Of a stretch of 12,160 nt of DNA, positions 6,462-12,160 are shown piece by piece. The notes under the pieces were generated by a model, which worked only from the letters and a program-made list of their open reading frames with translations, made no database searches and was not told where the DNA came from. Location of the stretch: positions 10,455 through 22,614 of the forward strand of contig JAFLKZ010000125.1 of the NCBI GenBank assembly GCA_019162915.1, in the 5' to 3' direction. This DNA is from Campylobacteraceae bacterium (lineage in GTDB: Bacteria; Campylobacterota; Campylobacteria; Campylobacterales; Sulfurospirillaceae). Each line of letters begins with the position of its first letter. Position 1 is the first letter of the stretch. Made by a program: the position numbers and the translations under genes.

Positions 6462-7268
6462 GTGATAGGAATAGAATGGATTATAGCATTTTTAGTTTTA
6501 GGTGCTGTAGTGGGATTTATGGCAGGACTTCTAGGTATTGGAGGTGGTGGTATTATGGTTCCCATTTTGACAACTATCTTTTTAGCACAAGGCGTACCTC
6601 TTGAGCAAGTAGTACATTTAGCACTTGGAACATCAATGGCCTCTATTGTGATGACTTCTTTTGCCAGTATGCGTGCACATCAAAGTCGCAATGGTATATT
6701 GTGGGATGTTTTTAAAATGATGGGAAGTGGTGTTGTCATTGGTACCTTTGCTGCTACATTTTTAGCAACTTACATGAAATCTGTTCAGCTAGCTATCTTT
6801 TTTTCAATCTTTATGGCGTATGTCTCAATTCAAATGGCGATTGATAAAAAACCAAAACCAACTCGAGAGATTTCGGGTAAAAAAGGACTTTTTTTTGCAG
6901 GTTCTTTTATCGGAGCGATTTCGGCATTGGTCTCAATAGGTGGCGGCTCTCTTACTGTTCCTTACTTGATTTGGCAAAATGTAGATCTTAAAAAAGCCAT
7001 TGGAACATCAGCGGCTATTGGATTTCCTCTTTCCATCGCTGGGACAGTGGGGTATATTATTAACGGGCTTGGTGAGAGTTCGGCGTCATCGGATATGATG
7101 TTAGGATTTGTCTATCTTCCTGGCGTTTTACTTATCTCATTTATGAGTTTTTTTACGGCACCTTATGGGGCAAAGATGGCACATAAACTACCAGTTGCAA
7201 AATTGAAAAAAGTATTTGCTCTTTTATTAATGACATTGAGCATTAAAATGCTTACCTCTATTTTATGA
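6462..7268 (+). CDS. TSUP family permease (TauE/SafE-like, sulfite/organosulfur anion exporter)
   Basis: Inner-membrane protein of 268 residues, the usual size for the TauE/SafE (TSUP) family, with about eight hydrophobic segments. It is an internal duplication: GFMAGLLGIGGGGIMVPIL (residues 18-36) and ALVSIGGGSLTVPYL (about 154-168) are the paired glycine-rich signatures of the two halves, and a hydrophilic stretch KKPKPTREISGKK separates them. Family members export sulfite, sulfoacetate or related C2/sulfur anions, some in cysteine or taurine metabolism. Nothing in the sequence fixes the substrate, so the sulfur role is an inference that would suit a sulfur-metabolising host. GTG start set by the GAAAGGGAG site. 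Its stop overlaps the ruvX ATG by four bases. It is absent between dprA and ruvX in H. pylori, so it is a lineage addition to the operon. Confidence 0.88.
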   Translation: MIGIEWIIAFLVLGAVVGFMAGLLGIGGGGIMVPILTTIFLAQGVPLEQVVHLALGTSMASIVMTSFASMRAHQSRNGILWDVFKMMGSGVVIGTFAATFLATYMKSVQLAIFFSIFMAYVSIQMAIDKKPKPTREISGKKGLFFAGSFIGAISALVSIGGGSLTVPYLIWQNVDLKKAIGTSAAIGFPLSIAGTVGYIINGLGESSASSDMMLGFVYLPGVLLISFMSFFTAPYGAKMAHKLPVAKLKKVFALLLMTLSIKMLTSIL

Positions 7269-7678
7269 AAAAAATTGCAGCCATTGATGTAGGTTTGAAG
7301 CGTATAGGCGTTGCGTTATGTCTTTCACCTTCTATTATCGCACCACAAGAAGCTATTTTGCGTAAAAATAGAGACCAAGCCGCACATGATGTTGATACTT
7401 TTTTAGAGGCATGGAGTATTGATTGTTTAGTCGTAGGTCTTCCTAAAAGTGGAAGCAGTTGCGAAGAGATGCAGCGACGCATAGAGCATTTTGTGAGTTT
7501 ATTAAAGTTTAGCGGAGAGATCGTCTATCAAGATGAATATGGTTCAAGTGTGGAAGCTAAAGAAATGATGCAAGGCATTGTGCGCCAAAAAAGAGATGGC
7601 AGAATTGACTCAATAGCTGCCAAAGTGATATTGGAGCGATACTTAGAAGCACACAAAGAGAGCACATGGGTGGATTAG
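7265..7678 (+). CDS. ruvX: Holliday junction resolvase-like RuvX/YqgF
   Basis: RNase H-fold protein of the YqgF family, implicated in Holliday junction resolution and in 5' end maturation of pre-16S rRNA; the second role is better supported in E. coli. At 137 residues it is full length. The first strand carries AAIDVGLKRIGVALC with D8 as first acidic ligand and the K12-R13-I14-G15 signature. LVVGLPKSGSS is the second block, VYQDEYGSSVEAKEMM the Glu-bearing third, and RIDSIAAKVILERYLE (D115) the last acidic block. The usual DER-T of block three is DEYGSS here, a common drift in this phylum. The ATG lies in the upstream gene's stop (ATGA) and its own 3' end overlaps the next gene by 13 bases, so expression is coupled in both directions. 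Confidence 0.92.
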   Translation: MKKIAAIDVGLKRIGVALCLSPSIIAPQEAILRKNRDQAAHDVDTFLEAWSIDCLVVGLPKSGSSCEEMQRRIEHFVSLLKFSGEIVYQDEYGSSVEAKEMMQGIVRQKRDGRIDSIAAKVILERYLEAHKESTWVD

Positions 7679-8274
7679 AAACAGCAGAAATTATTGGCAC
7701 CTTGGCTTTTGCCCTTAGTGGTTTTTATGTTGCCGTCAAAGAAAAATTGGATCTTTTAGGTGTTTTTATCGCATCTTTTTTAACGGCTCTTGGAGGAGGA
7801 ATTGTAAGAGATACAATAGCTGGTAGATCTCCTTACACTTTTACGCATTTATTGCCTACCCTCTTAGTTCTGGCAGTAATAGCACTTAGTATTCTTTTCA
7901 AATTACACAAGAAAGATGAGATTGAAAAAAAGTTTTATTTTATCATTAGCGATACTTTAGGGCTGGTCTCTTTTTCAATTTCGGGAGCATTGGTTGGCTT
8001 ACATGTAGGATTTAATTTCTTTGGCGTGATGCTTTTAGCGCTTCTAACGGCAGTCGGTGGCGGTGTCATGAGAGATATTTTGTTAAATCGTGTACCTATT
8101 CTTTTGATCAGTGAATTTTACGGTACAGTATCGCTTTTAGTAGGTGCCATATTATTTGTATTAAATCAATGGGGCATGGTCGGATTTTTTCCATTGATGA
8201 TCGTTTTTGGATTGAGCGTTGCTTTGCGCTTGTTGGCGCATTATAAATCTTGGCATTTGCCAAAAATTGGATAG
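7666..8274 (+). CDS. TRIC/UPF0126 family trimeric cation channel protein
   Basis: A 202-residue, strongly hydrophobic inner-membrane protein of the UPF0126 family, the prokaryotic relatives of TRIC channels that form trimeric K+-permeable pores. Two tandem repeats of about 90 residues are visible, each with three membrane segments. The marker GGGIVRD lies at residues 43-49 and GGGVMRD at 131-137; these GGGxxRD turns line the pore in solved homologues. A charged loop (KLHKKDEIEKK) separates the halves and a seventh hydrophobic segment ends the protein, as in the family. ATG 7666 lies 13 bases inside ruvX and is preceded by AAAGAGAG. The physiological role in this organism is not shown by the context. 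The call of fold and family is firm, the ion less so. Confidence 0.88.
   Translation: MGGLETAEIIGTLAFALSGFYVAVKEKLDLLGVFIASFLTALGGGIVRDTIAGRSPYTFTHLLPTLLVLAVIALSILFKLHKKDEIEKKFYFIISDTLGLVSFSISGALVGLHVGFNFFGVMLLALLTAVGGGVMRDILLNRVPILLISEFYGTVSLLVGAILFVLNQWGMVGFFPLMIVFGLSVALRLLAHYKSWHLPKIG
7999..8008. repeat. TACATGTA palindrome, copy 5 (in TRIC gene)
   Basis: TTACATGTAG, one base off. Read as Leu-His-Val codons. Confidence 0.6.
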
Positions 8275-8284
8275 GAGTTTATAA

Positions 8285-9475
8285 ATGAATCATGAATTAA
8301 TGGATAAAACTTACGTGTTAAATACTTATACACGAAATTATGTCAATTTCAAACAAGGTATAAATGCAACATTATTTGATGAAAATGGCAAAGATTATAT
8401 TGATTTTACAAGCGGTATTGGTGTGGTAAGTGTGGGACATGGCAATAAAAGATTAGCAGATGCTATCAGTGACCAAGCTCGAAATCTCATCCATACGTCT
8501 AATCTTTATTTTATAGAACCGCAAGCAAAACTGGCAAAAAAAATTCATGAACTTGTGGGATTTGATGTAGCGACATTTTTTGCAAATTCTGGGGCAGAAG
8601 CAAATGAAGGTGCTATCAAACTTGCGCGTAAATATGGTGAAAAAAAGTTTAAAAATAAAAAATATAAAGTATTAACACTTGAACACTCTTTTCACGGAAG
8701 GACGATTACGACAGTGAAAGCAACAGGGCAGGATAATTTTCACAAAAGTTACTTTAGTCCTTATCCTGAGGGTTTCTCATACAGTAAAACACTTAATGAA
8801 CTTTACACTGACATTGATGATGCGACAGTTGCAGTTATGTTGGAGCTGGTACAAGGCGAGGGTGGTGTGAAGGCTTTTGAAAAAGAAGAGATTCAAAAGT
8901 TAGCTAAATTTTTGAAAGAAAAAGAGATATTACTTATCGTTGATGAAGTGCAAAGTGGTGTCTTTAGAAGTGGAGAATTTTTAGCGAGTACACTTTATGA
9001 GATTGAGCCAGATATCATTACACTTGCGAAAGGTCTAGCAGGAGGTGTTCCTATCGGTGCTGTGATTACAAAACATAAAGATATCCTTGAAGCAGGTGAT
9101 CATGGCAGTACATTCGGTGGCAATTTTCTCTCCACAAGAGCAGGACTTGAGACATTAGATATTTTGGAGAGCTATAAACAAAGTGGCATGTTAGATGAAG
9201 CACTACTGTATTTTGAGCAAAAATTAAAATCAATTTTTAAAGCTTTCCCGGCGTTGTTTGAAAGTGTTGAAGGTCTTGGTTTGATGAGAGGGCTTCGCTG
9301 TAAAGATGGTGATATCTTGGGAAAAGCTATCGCTAAAGCATTTGAAAATGGTGTATTAGTGTTAAAAGCAGGTAAAAATACCCTTCGTTTTTTACCACCA
9401 CTCACCATCAGTAAAGAAGAAATGGATGAAGGCTTTAGAAGACTAGAAAACGCATTTAAGACAATAGTGCTGTGA
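8285..9475 (+). CDS. argD: Acetylornithine aminotransferase (class III PLP enzyme)
   Basis: Transfers an amino group from glutamate to N-acetylglutamate semialdehyde in arginine synthesis; ArgD enzymes often also act on succinyl-diaminopimelate for lysine. 396 residues, normal. The fold-type I landmarks are in order: DFTSGIGVVSVGHGN (about 41-55), the phosphate-binding NSGAEANEGAIKLAR (about 101-115), SFHGRTITTVKATGQ, ELVQGEGGVKAF, VDEVQSGVFRSGEF with D220 under the pyridine nitrogen, and the Schiff-base Lys K249 in TLAKGLAGGVPIGA, then GDHGSTFGGN. The variant VFRSGEF is found where most ArgD proteins have GxGRTGK-like sequence. AGGAG at 8273-8277 precedes ATG 8285, the clearest ribosome binding site in the operon after that of the permease. 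No other arg genes are nearby. An ornithine or other omega-aminotransferase cannot be excluded by sequence alone. Confidence 0.93.
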   Translation: MNHELMDKTYVLNTYTRNYVNFKQGINATLFDENGKDYIDFTSGIGVVSVGHGNKRLADAISDQARNLIHTSNLYFIEPQAKLAKKIHELVGFDVATFFANSGAEANEGAIKLARKYGEKKFKNKKYKVLTLEHSFHGRTITTVKATGQDNFHKSYFSPYPEGFSYSKTLNELYTDIDDATVAVMLELVQGEGGVKAFEKEEIQKLAKFLKEKEILLIVDEVQSGVFRSGEFLASTLYEIEPDIITLAKGLAGGVPIGAVITKHKDILEAGDHGSTFGGNFLSTRAGLETLDILESYKQSGMLDEALLYFEQKLKSIFKAFPALFESVEGLGLMRGLRCKDGDILGKAIAKAFENGVLVLKAGKNTLRFLPPLTISKEEMDEGFRRLENAFKTIVL

Positions 9476-10518
9476 TGCAATTTAGTCAGTATATGGGTAA
9501 TTGGCTCTATGGGGAGGGAGGGTATTATTCTCAACACCGAACCATTGGAAAAGAGGGCGATTTTTATACAGCCGTGAGTGCGAGTATGTTTTTTGGTGGA
9601 TGTATTGCCAAGCGTTTGCTAGACACGATTGAGAGTGGCTTTTTATCGTCTACTTGTAGCGTTGTTGAGATTGGTGCGCACAAAGGCTATTTACTTGCCG
9701 ATATGATTCAGTTTATTTATACATTGAAGCCTAAGCTTTTAGAAACTCTAACTTTTATCATTGTTGAACCCTTTGAAGAGAATAGAATGGTTCAACAAAA
9801 GTACTTTCAAGATGCTTTTGGAGAAGCCATAACACTTTTACATGTAAAGAGTTTAAGTGAACTACTACTTCAAGATGCCTTTTTTGTGGCTAATGAAATT
9901 TTTGATGCATTTTCTTGTGAAGTTGTTAAAGACAATCAGATGTTAATGGTCGAGGGAAGTGATGTTTTCTTTAGAGAAATGGATGAAAATCTCAAAATCA
10001 CTGCATCAAAATACAATATCAACAAGGGCGAAGTAGCGGTTGGTTATGAAAAATTTGCTCAAGAAATGGTCGATAGTTGCTCACATTTTGAATTTGTAAC
10101 ATTTGATTATGGCGATAGAGATTCGAGAAATGATTTTTCACTTCGTGTTTATGCAGATCATCAGGTTTATCCATTTTTTGCATTAACACATTTGATAGAA
10201 GATGTGAAATTAAGAGAAGATAAAAGTTTTGTCGACCTTTTTGCGCATAGCGATATTACCTATGATGTCAATTTTTCTCATTTGATTGGAGCTTTTGAAG
10301 AGGGTGGCGCAGTTTTACATCAGTTTTCCTCTCAGATGTCAGCTTTGGTTCAATTTGGTTTAACGGGATTATTAGAAGTACTTTTCCAAAATAGTACAGA
10401 AATTCACTATAAAACAGAGGTAAATAAAATCAAAACGCTGATTGATCCTGCTTTTATGGGAGAGCGATTTAAGATGGCTTGTTTTAGAAAAAATAAAGAG
10501 GATAAATTATGCAATTAA
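9475..10518 (+). CDS. MidA/NDUFAF7-family SAM-dependent methyltransferase
   Basis: 347 residues from ATG 9475, or 348 from GTG 9472; both overlap the argD stop. It belongs to the MidA/DUF185 class, whose mitochondrial member NDUFAF7 methylates an arginine of the 49-kDa complex I subunit during assembly. Family marks: YMGNWLYGEGGYYSQHRTIGKEGDFYTAVSASMFFGG at the N-terminus, SAM motif I as VVEIGAHKGYLLADMI (E65-G71), FIIVEPFEENRMVQQKYF, then FFVANEIFDAFSCEVV (the NE-FDA block), and FVTFDYGDRDS. Motif I has AHKG where the family usually has GPGxG or similar, which may weaken SAM binding or be phylum-specific. A complex I (NuoD-like) target is inference from the mitochondrial case; no nuo genes are here. 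The 3' end overlaps thiS by ten bases. Confidence 0.85.
   Translation: MQFSQYMGNWLYGEGGYYSQHRTIGKEGDFYTAVSASMFFGGCIAKRLLDTIESGFLSSTCSVVEIGAHKGYLLADMIQFIYTLKPKLLETLTFIIVEPFEENRMVQQKYFQDAFGEAITLLHVKSLSELLLQDAFFVANEIFDAFSCEVVKDNQMLMVEGSDVFFREMDENLKITASKYNINKGEVAVGYEKFAQEMVDSCSHFEFVTFDYGDRDSRNDFSLRVYADHQVYPFFALTHLIEDVKLREDKSFVDLFAHSDITYDVNFSHLIGAFEEGGAVLHQFSSQMSALVQFGLTGLLEVLFQNSTEIHYKTEVNKIKTLIDPAFMGERFKMACFRKNKEDKLCN
9838..9847. repeat. TTACATGTAA palindrome, copy 6 (in methyltransferase gene)
   Basis: Perfect, with extra flanking complementarity: TTTTACATGTAAAG. Read as Leu-His-Val-Lys codons. Confidence 0.7.
10497..10502 (+). promoter_or_regulatory. Ribosome binding site of thiS
   Basis: AGAGGA inside the end of the methyltransferase gene, six bases before ATG 10509. 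It favours that start over the in-frame ATG at 10518. Confidence 0.65.
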
Positions 10519-10706
10519 TGATTAATGGGGAAGTAAAGCAAAGTAATGCGGAGACGATTCACGCTCTTTTGTTGGAGTTGCATATTGAAGATAAAGTGAT
10601 GGCAGCTGCTGTTAATATGAATGTCGTGAAAAAAGATGATTGGCAAAATTTTAAGTTAAGTGAAAATGACAGAGTAGAGTTTTTACAATTTGTAGGGGGC
10701 GGTTGA
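10509..10706 (+). CDS. thiS: Sulfur carrier protein ThiS
   Basis: Ubiquitin-like sulfur carrier; its C-terminal glycine is adenylated by a ThiF-type enzyme and thiocarboxylated, then gives sulfur to thiazole synthase ThiG in thiamine synthesis. 65 residues, as in E. coli (66). It starts MQLMINGEVKQS, shows the ETIHALLLELHI helix, AAAVNMNVVKKDDW with the Trp common in ThiS, and ends DRVEFLQFVGGG with the required terminal Gly-Gly. It is the last gene of the plus-strand run. thiG, thiH and thiF are not in the window, so its partner enzymes are elsewhere. A different sulfur-carrier role (molybdopterin or cysteine-type) is possible but the start and end patterns favour ThiS. Confidence 0.9.
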   Translation: MQLMINGEVKQSNAETIHALLLELHIEDKVMAAAVNMNVVKKDDWQNFKLSENDRVEFLQFVGGG

Positions 10707-10707
10707 G

Positions 10708-11082
10708 TTAGTGGAATAAATCTTTTCTTTTTTTATTGCTTTCCAAGACAACGACCGCTATCGCAAATCCACTATCGTGAGAGATAGATAAGGAAGTATC
10801 TGTAATGTTGTATCGCTCAATGAGATGCTTAGAAAGTGTAAAGTAAGGGGCATTTTTTTCATCTTTGTAAATTTTGATGTCAAAAAATCCACAAAACTCA
10901 CTAATTCCAAGACCTAAAGCCTTCGATACAGCTTCTTTAGCAGCATAAAAACCAGCTGCAGTTGAAGTATTTTTAACTAAAGCTATCTCATCATTATCTA
11001 AATATTTTTTGAGCGCTTTGTCTCCAAAACGCTCTTGTAGTTTCTGAATTCTTTTTATCTCAACAATATCTATTCCGATCAT
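10708..11082 (-). CDS. acpS: Holo-acyl-carrier-protein synthase
   Basis: Transfers 4'-phosphopantetheine from CoA to the serine of acyl carrier protein, activating fatty acid synthesis. 124 residues, normal. The N-terminal MIGIDIVEIKRI holds the Mg2+ ligand D5, and FYAAKEAVSKALGLG holds E50 and the lysines that contact CoA. The C-terminal SLSISHDSGFAIAVVVLE is the SHD block of the family. ATG at 11082 overlaps the fliL stop by four bases (ATGA), so the two are co-translated, as in C. jejuni where fliL and acpS are neighbours (Cj1408, Cj1409). It converges on thiS with one base between stop codons and no visible terminator there. Confidence 0.95.
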   Translation of the reverse strand: MIGIDIVEIKRIQKLQERFGDKALKKYLDNDEIALVKNTSTAAGFYAAKEAVSKALGLGISEFCGFFDIKIYKDEKNAPYFTLSKHLIERYNITDTSLSISHDSGFAIAVVVLESNKKRKDLFH

Positions 11083-11627
11083 TGCACAACAAAATCCGTA
11101 AAATAAACATTTTTGACTTGTCCATCAGATAAACTTTCATTAATTTTATCTAAGACTTCATCTTTAAGCTTGTCTTTTCCCTTAAGCGTACTTATTTCCT
11201 CAAATGTTTTAGAAGAAAATGTTCTGATGATGATATCGCGAATAAGGGATTTTTTATTATTCATCTCAGGGATGAGTTTTGCATCACTTAGTTCAAGGTC
11301 AACCACAACTTTTAAGTAACGATTACCGCTTTCACTGAGTAAGTTTACCACAAACTGTGTCATAGGGAACATTGGTCCAATAGCCAAATGGTCTGTTGAT
11401 TTTTTACTTTTCTTCTTATCAGATGCTTTTGCGTCTTGATGTGCCGCTGCAGGTGTTGCACTAGTGGCTGCTGCTTCATCGTGACTACTCCCTAGTAAGA
11501 AAAAAGCAGCAACTCCTCCACCTAAAAGTAATACTACGAGTAAAGCTATGACTATAACAAGTACCATATTTCCTTTGGGCTTTTTTTCAACTACTGCTTC
11601 ATCTCCGTCTAGTTTTTTCCCTGCCAT
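11079..11627 (-). CDS. fliL: Flagellar basal body-associated protein FliL
   Basis: Inner-membrane protein around the flagellar stator, supporting motor torque and stator function. From ATG 11627 it has 182 residues. The cytoplasmic tail of 20 residues is followed by one membrane segment at about 21-46 (start MVLVIVIALLVVLLL), then an Ala/Lys/Ser-rich linker and a periplasmic stomatin/SPFH-like domain (IGPMFPMTQFVVNLLSES to the end), with the FliL-type closing VKNVYFTDFVVQ. The ATG at 11633 would add two residues, but AAAGGA (minus 11639-11634) would then touch the start codon, whereas it is six bases from 11627. It follows radA by 66 bases and is coupled to acpS downstream. No sigma-54 or sigma-28 promoter is convincing upstream, so radA read-through is possible. 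Confidence 0.93.
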   Translation of the reverse strand: MAGKKLDGDEAVVEKKPKGNMVLVIVIALLVVLLLGGGVAAFFLLGSSHDEAAATSATPAAAHQDAKASDKKKSKKSTDHLAIGPMFPMTQFVVNLLSESGNRYLKVVVDLELSDAKLIPEMNNKKSLIRDIIIRTFSSKTFEEISTLKGKDKLKDEVLDKINESLSDGQVKNVYFTDFVVQ

Positions 11628-11633
11628 AACCAT

Positions 11634-11639
11634 TCCTTT
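11634..11639 (-). promoter_or_regulatory. Ribosome binding site deciding the fliL start
   Basis: AAAGGA on the minus strand, six bases before ATG 11627-11625 and zero bases before ATG 11633-11631. The spacing chooses the inner ATG. Confidence 0.7.
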
Positions 11640-11645
11640 AATAAT

Positions 11646-11655
11646 CTACATGTAA
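11646..11655. repeat. TACATGTA palindrome, copy 7 (radA-fliL gap)
   Basis: CTACATGTAA, one base off. Intergenic, 19-28 bases upstream of the fliL start. Confidence 0.6.
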
Positions 11656-11693
11656 ACATAATTTTCTCTATATCGTTCATTTTTTTGAAAAAT

Positions 11694-12160
11694 TTACATC
11701 CATTCGATAAGTTTTGATACTTCATCGATATTGAAGCATTTTAATCCGCTAATCTGCTCCAATGGAAGTGAGGGTACGATGGCTTTTTCAAAATGTTGAG
11801 CTTTTGCTTCTTTCAGTCTGATATCTAAGTTAAAGATATCTCGAACATCTCCAATCAACGAAACTTCACCTATAAAAACAGTATCTTTACTCAAAGGTCT
11901 ATTTTTATAACTACTGATAATCGCTGCGATAATAGCCAAATCAGCAGATGTCTCAGTGATCTTGATACCTCCAGCGATGTTGATGTAAACATCATATTGG
12001 TTAAATGGTAAATCAAGTTTACGCTCCAGAAGGGCTAAAAGCATCGTAAGACGGTTTAGCTCATACCCTGTGGCACTTCTTTTAGGATTAGGATAGCCAC
12101 TATCGCTTACGAGAGCTTGTACTTCTAAGACGATGGGACGGCTTCCTTCCATCAAAACAG
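11694..12160 (-). CDS. radA: DNA repair protein RadA (Sms), C-terminal part, 5' end beyond window
   Basis: RecA-like branch-migration helicase that works in homologous recombination and transformation. Only the last 155 codons are present; the frame stays open through base 12160, so the gene begins outside. The visible part is the C-terminal Lon-like ring domain: LMEGSRPIVLEVQALV, YPNPKRSATGYELNRLTMLLALLERK, DVYINIAGGIKITETSADLAIIAAIISS, and the GEVSLIGDVRDI block, all characteristic RadA sequence. The zinc finger, Walker A and KNRFG motif must lie to the right. An internal TTG at 12155 is not a start. The stop at 11694 is 66 bases before fliL, and the gap holds a TACATGTA palindrome copy. 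The catalytic Ser-Lys pair of Lon is not expected here, as RadA's domain is inactive. Confidence 0.93.
   Translation of the reverse strand, partial: VLMEGSRPIVLEVQALVSDSGYPNPKRSATGYELNRLTMLLALLERKLDLPFNQYDVYINIAGGIKITETSADLAIIAAIISSYKNRPLSKDTVFIGEVSLIGDVRDIFNLDIRLKEAKAQHFEKAIVPSLPLEQISGLKCFNIDEVSKLIEWM

Noticed and set aside
9172..9537. Minus-strand frame of 121 residues across the argD-methyltransferase junction
   Set aside because: Antisense shadow; no Shine-Dalgarno and no recognisable domain, while both plus genes are certain.
1..12160. CRISPR array, toxin-antitoxin, restriction or phage defence genes
   Set aside because: No direct repeats with spacers and no gene of those families; all long frames are assigned to ordinary housekeeping families.

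Overview
The window is chromosomal DNA of a low-GC bacterium (mid-30s percent by eye), most likely a member of the Campylobacterota (Epsilonproteobacteria) and probably close to Sulfurospirillum. The basis is the gene order and protein style. Helicobacter pylori has ilvC-minD-minE-dprA-ruvX in a row (HP0330-HP0334), Campylobacter jejuni has rnr on the opposite strand next to ilvC and then dprA and a yqgF-type gene (Cj0631c-Cj0635), and fliL-acpS are neighbours in C. jejuni (Cj1408-Cj1409). These parallels are from memory. The genus is an inference. No tRNA, rRNA, CRISPR array, insertion sequence or phage gene is visible.

Layout. (1) 1-2170, minus strand: an HDOD signalling-domain gene translationally coupled by a 4-base GTGA overlap to rnr (RNase R), whose 3' end runs off the left edge. 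(2) 2171-2326: a divergent intergenic region with a T-rich ilvC promoter and one copy of a repeated palindrome. (3) 2327-3349, plus: ilvC, alone. (4) 3350-3470: a spacer holding an ordinary hairpin and a perfect 22-bp inverted repeat, followed by a -10-like box and the minD ribosome binding site. (5) 3471-10706, plus: ten tightly packed genes, minD, minE, a YibQ-type divergent polysaccharide deacetylase, dprA, a TSUP/TauE-like permease, ruvX, a TRIC/UPF0126 channel protein, argD, a MidA-type methyltransferase and thiS. Gaps run from a 13-base overlap to 17 bases, so this is probably one long transcription unit. (6) 10708-12160, minus: radA (5' end beyond the right edge), fliL and acpS, the last two overlapping by 4 bases. 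thiS and acpS converge with one base between their stop codons.

Most genes are housekeeping: RNA decay, branched-chain amino acid and arginine synthesis, division-site placement, transformation and recombination, thiamine sulfur carrier, acyl-carrier-protein activation and flagellar motor. I see no clear new defence or biosynthetic system. The most interesting signal is at DNA level. The palindrome TACATGTA, usually as TTACATGTAA and often inside CTTTACATGTA, occurs seven times at roughly 1-2.4 kb spacing, in all three reading phases of coding genes and in two intergenic gaps. A second unusual structure is the perfect 22-bp inverted repeat upstream of minD, which overlaps the likely minD promoter.
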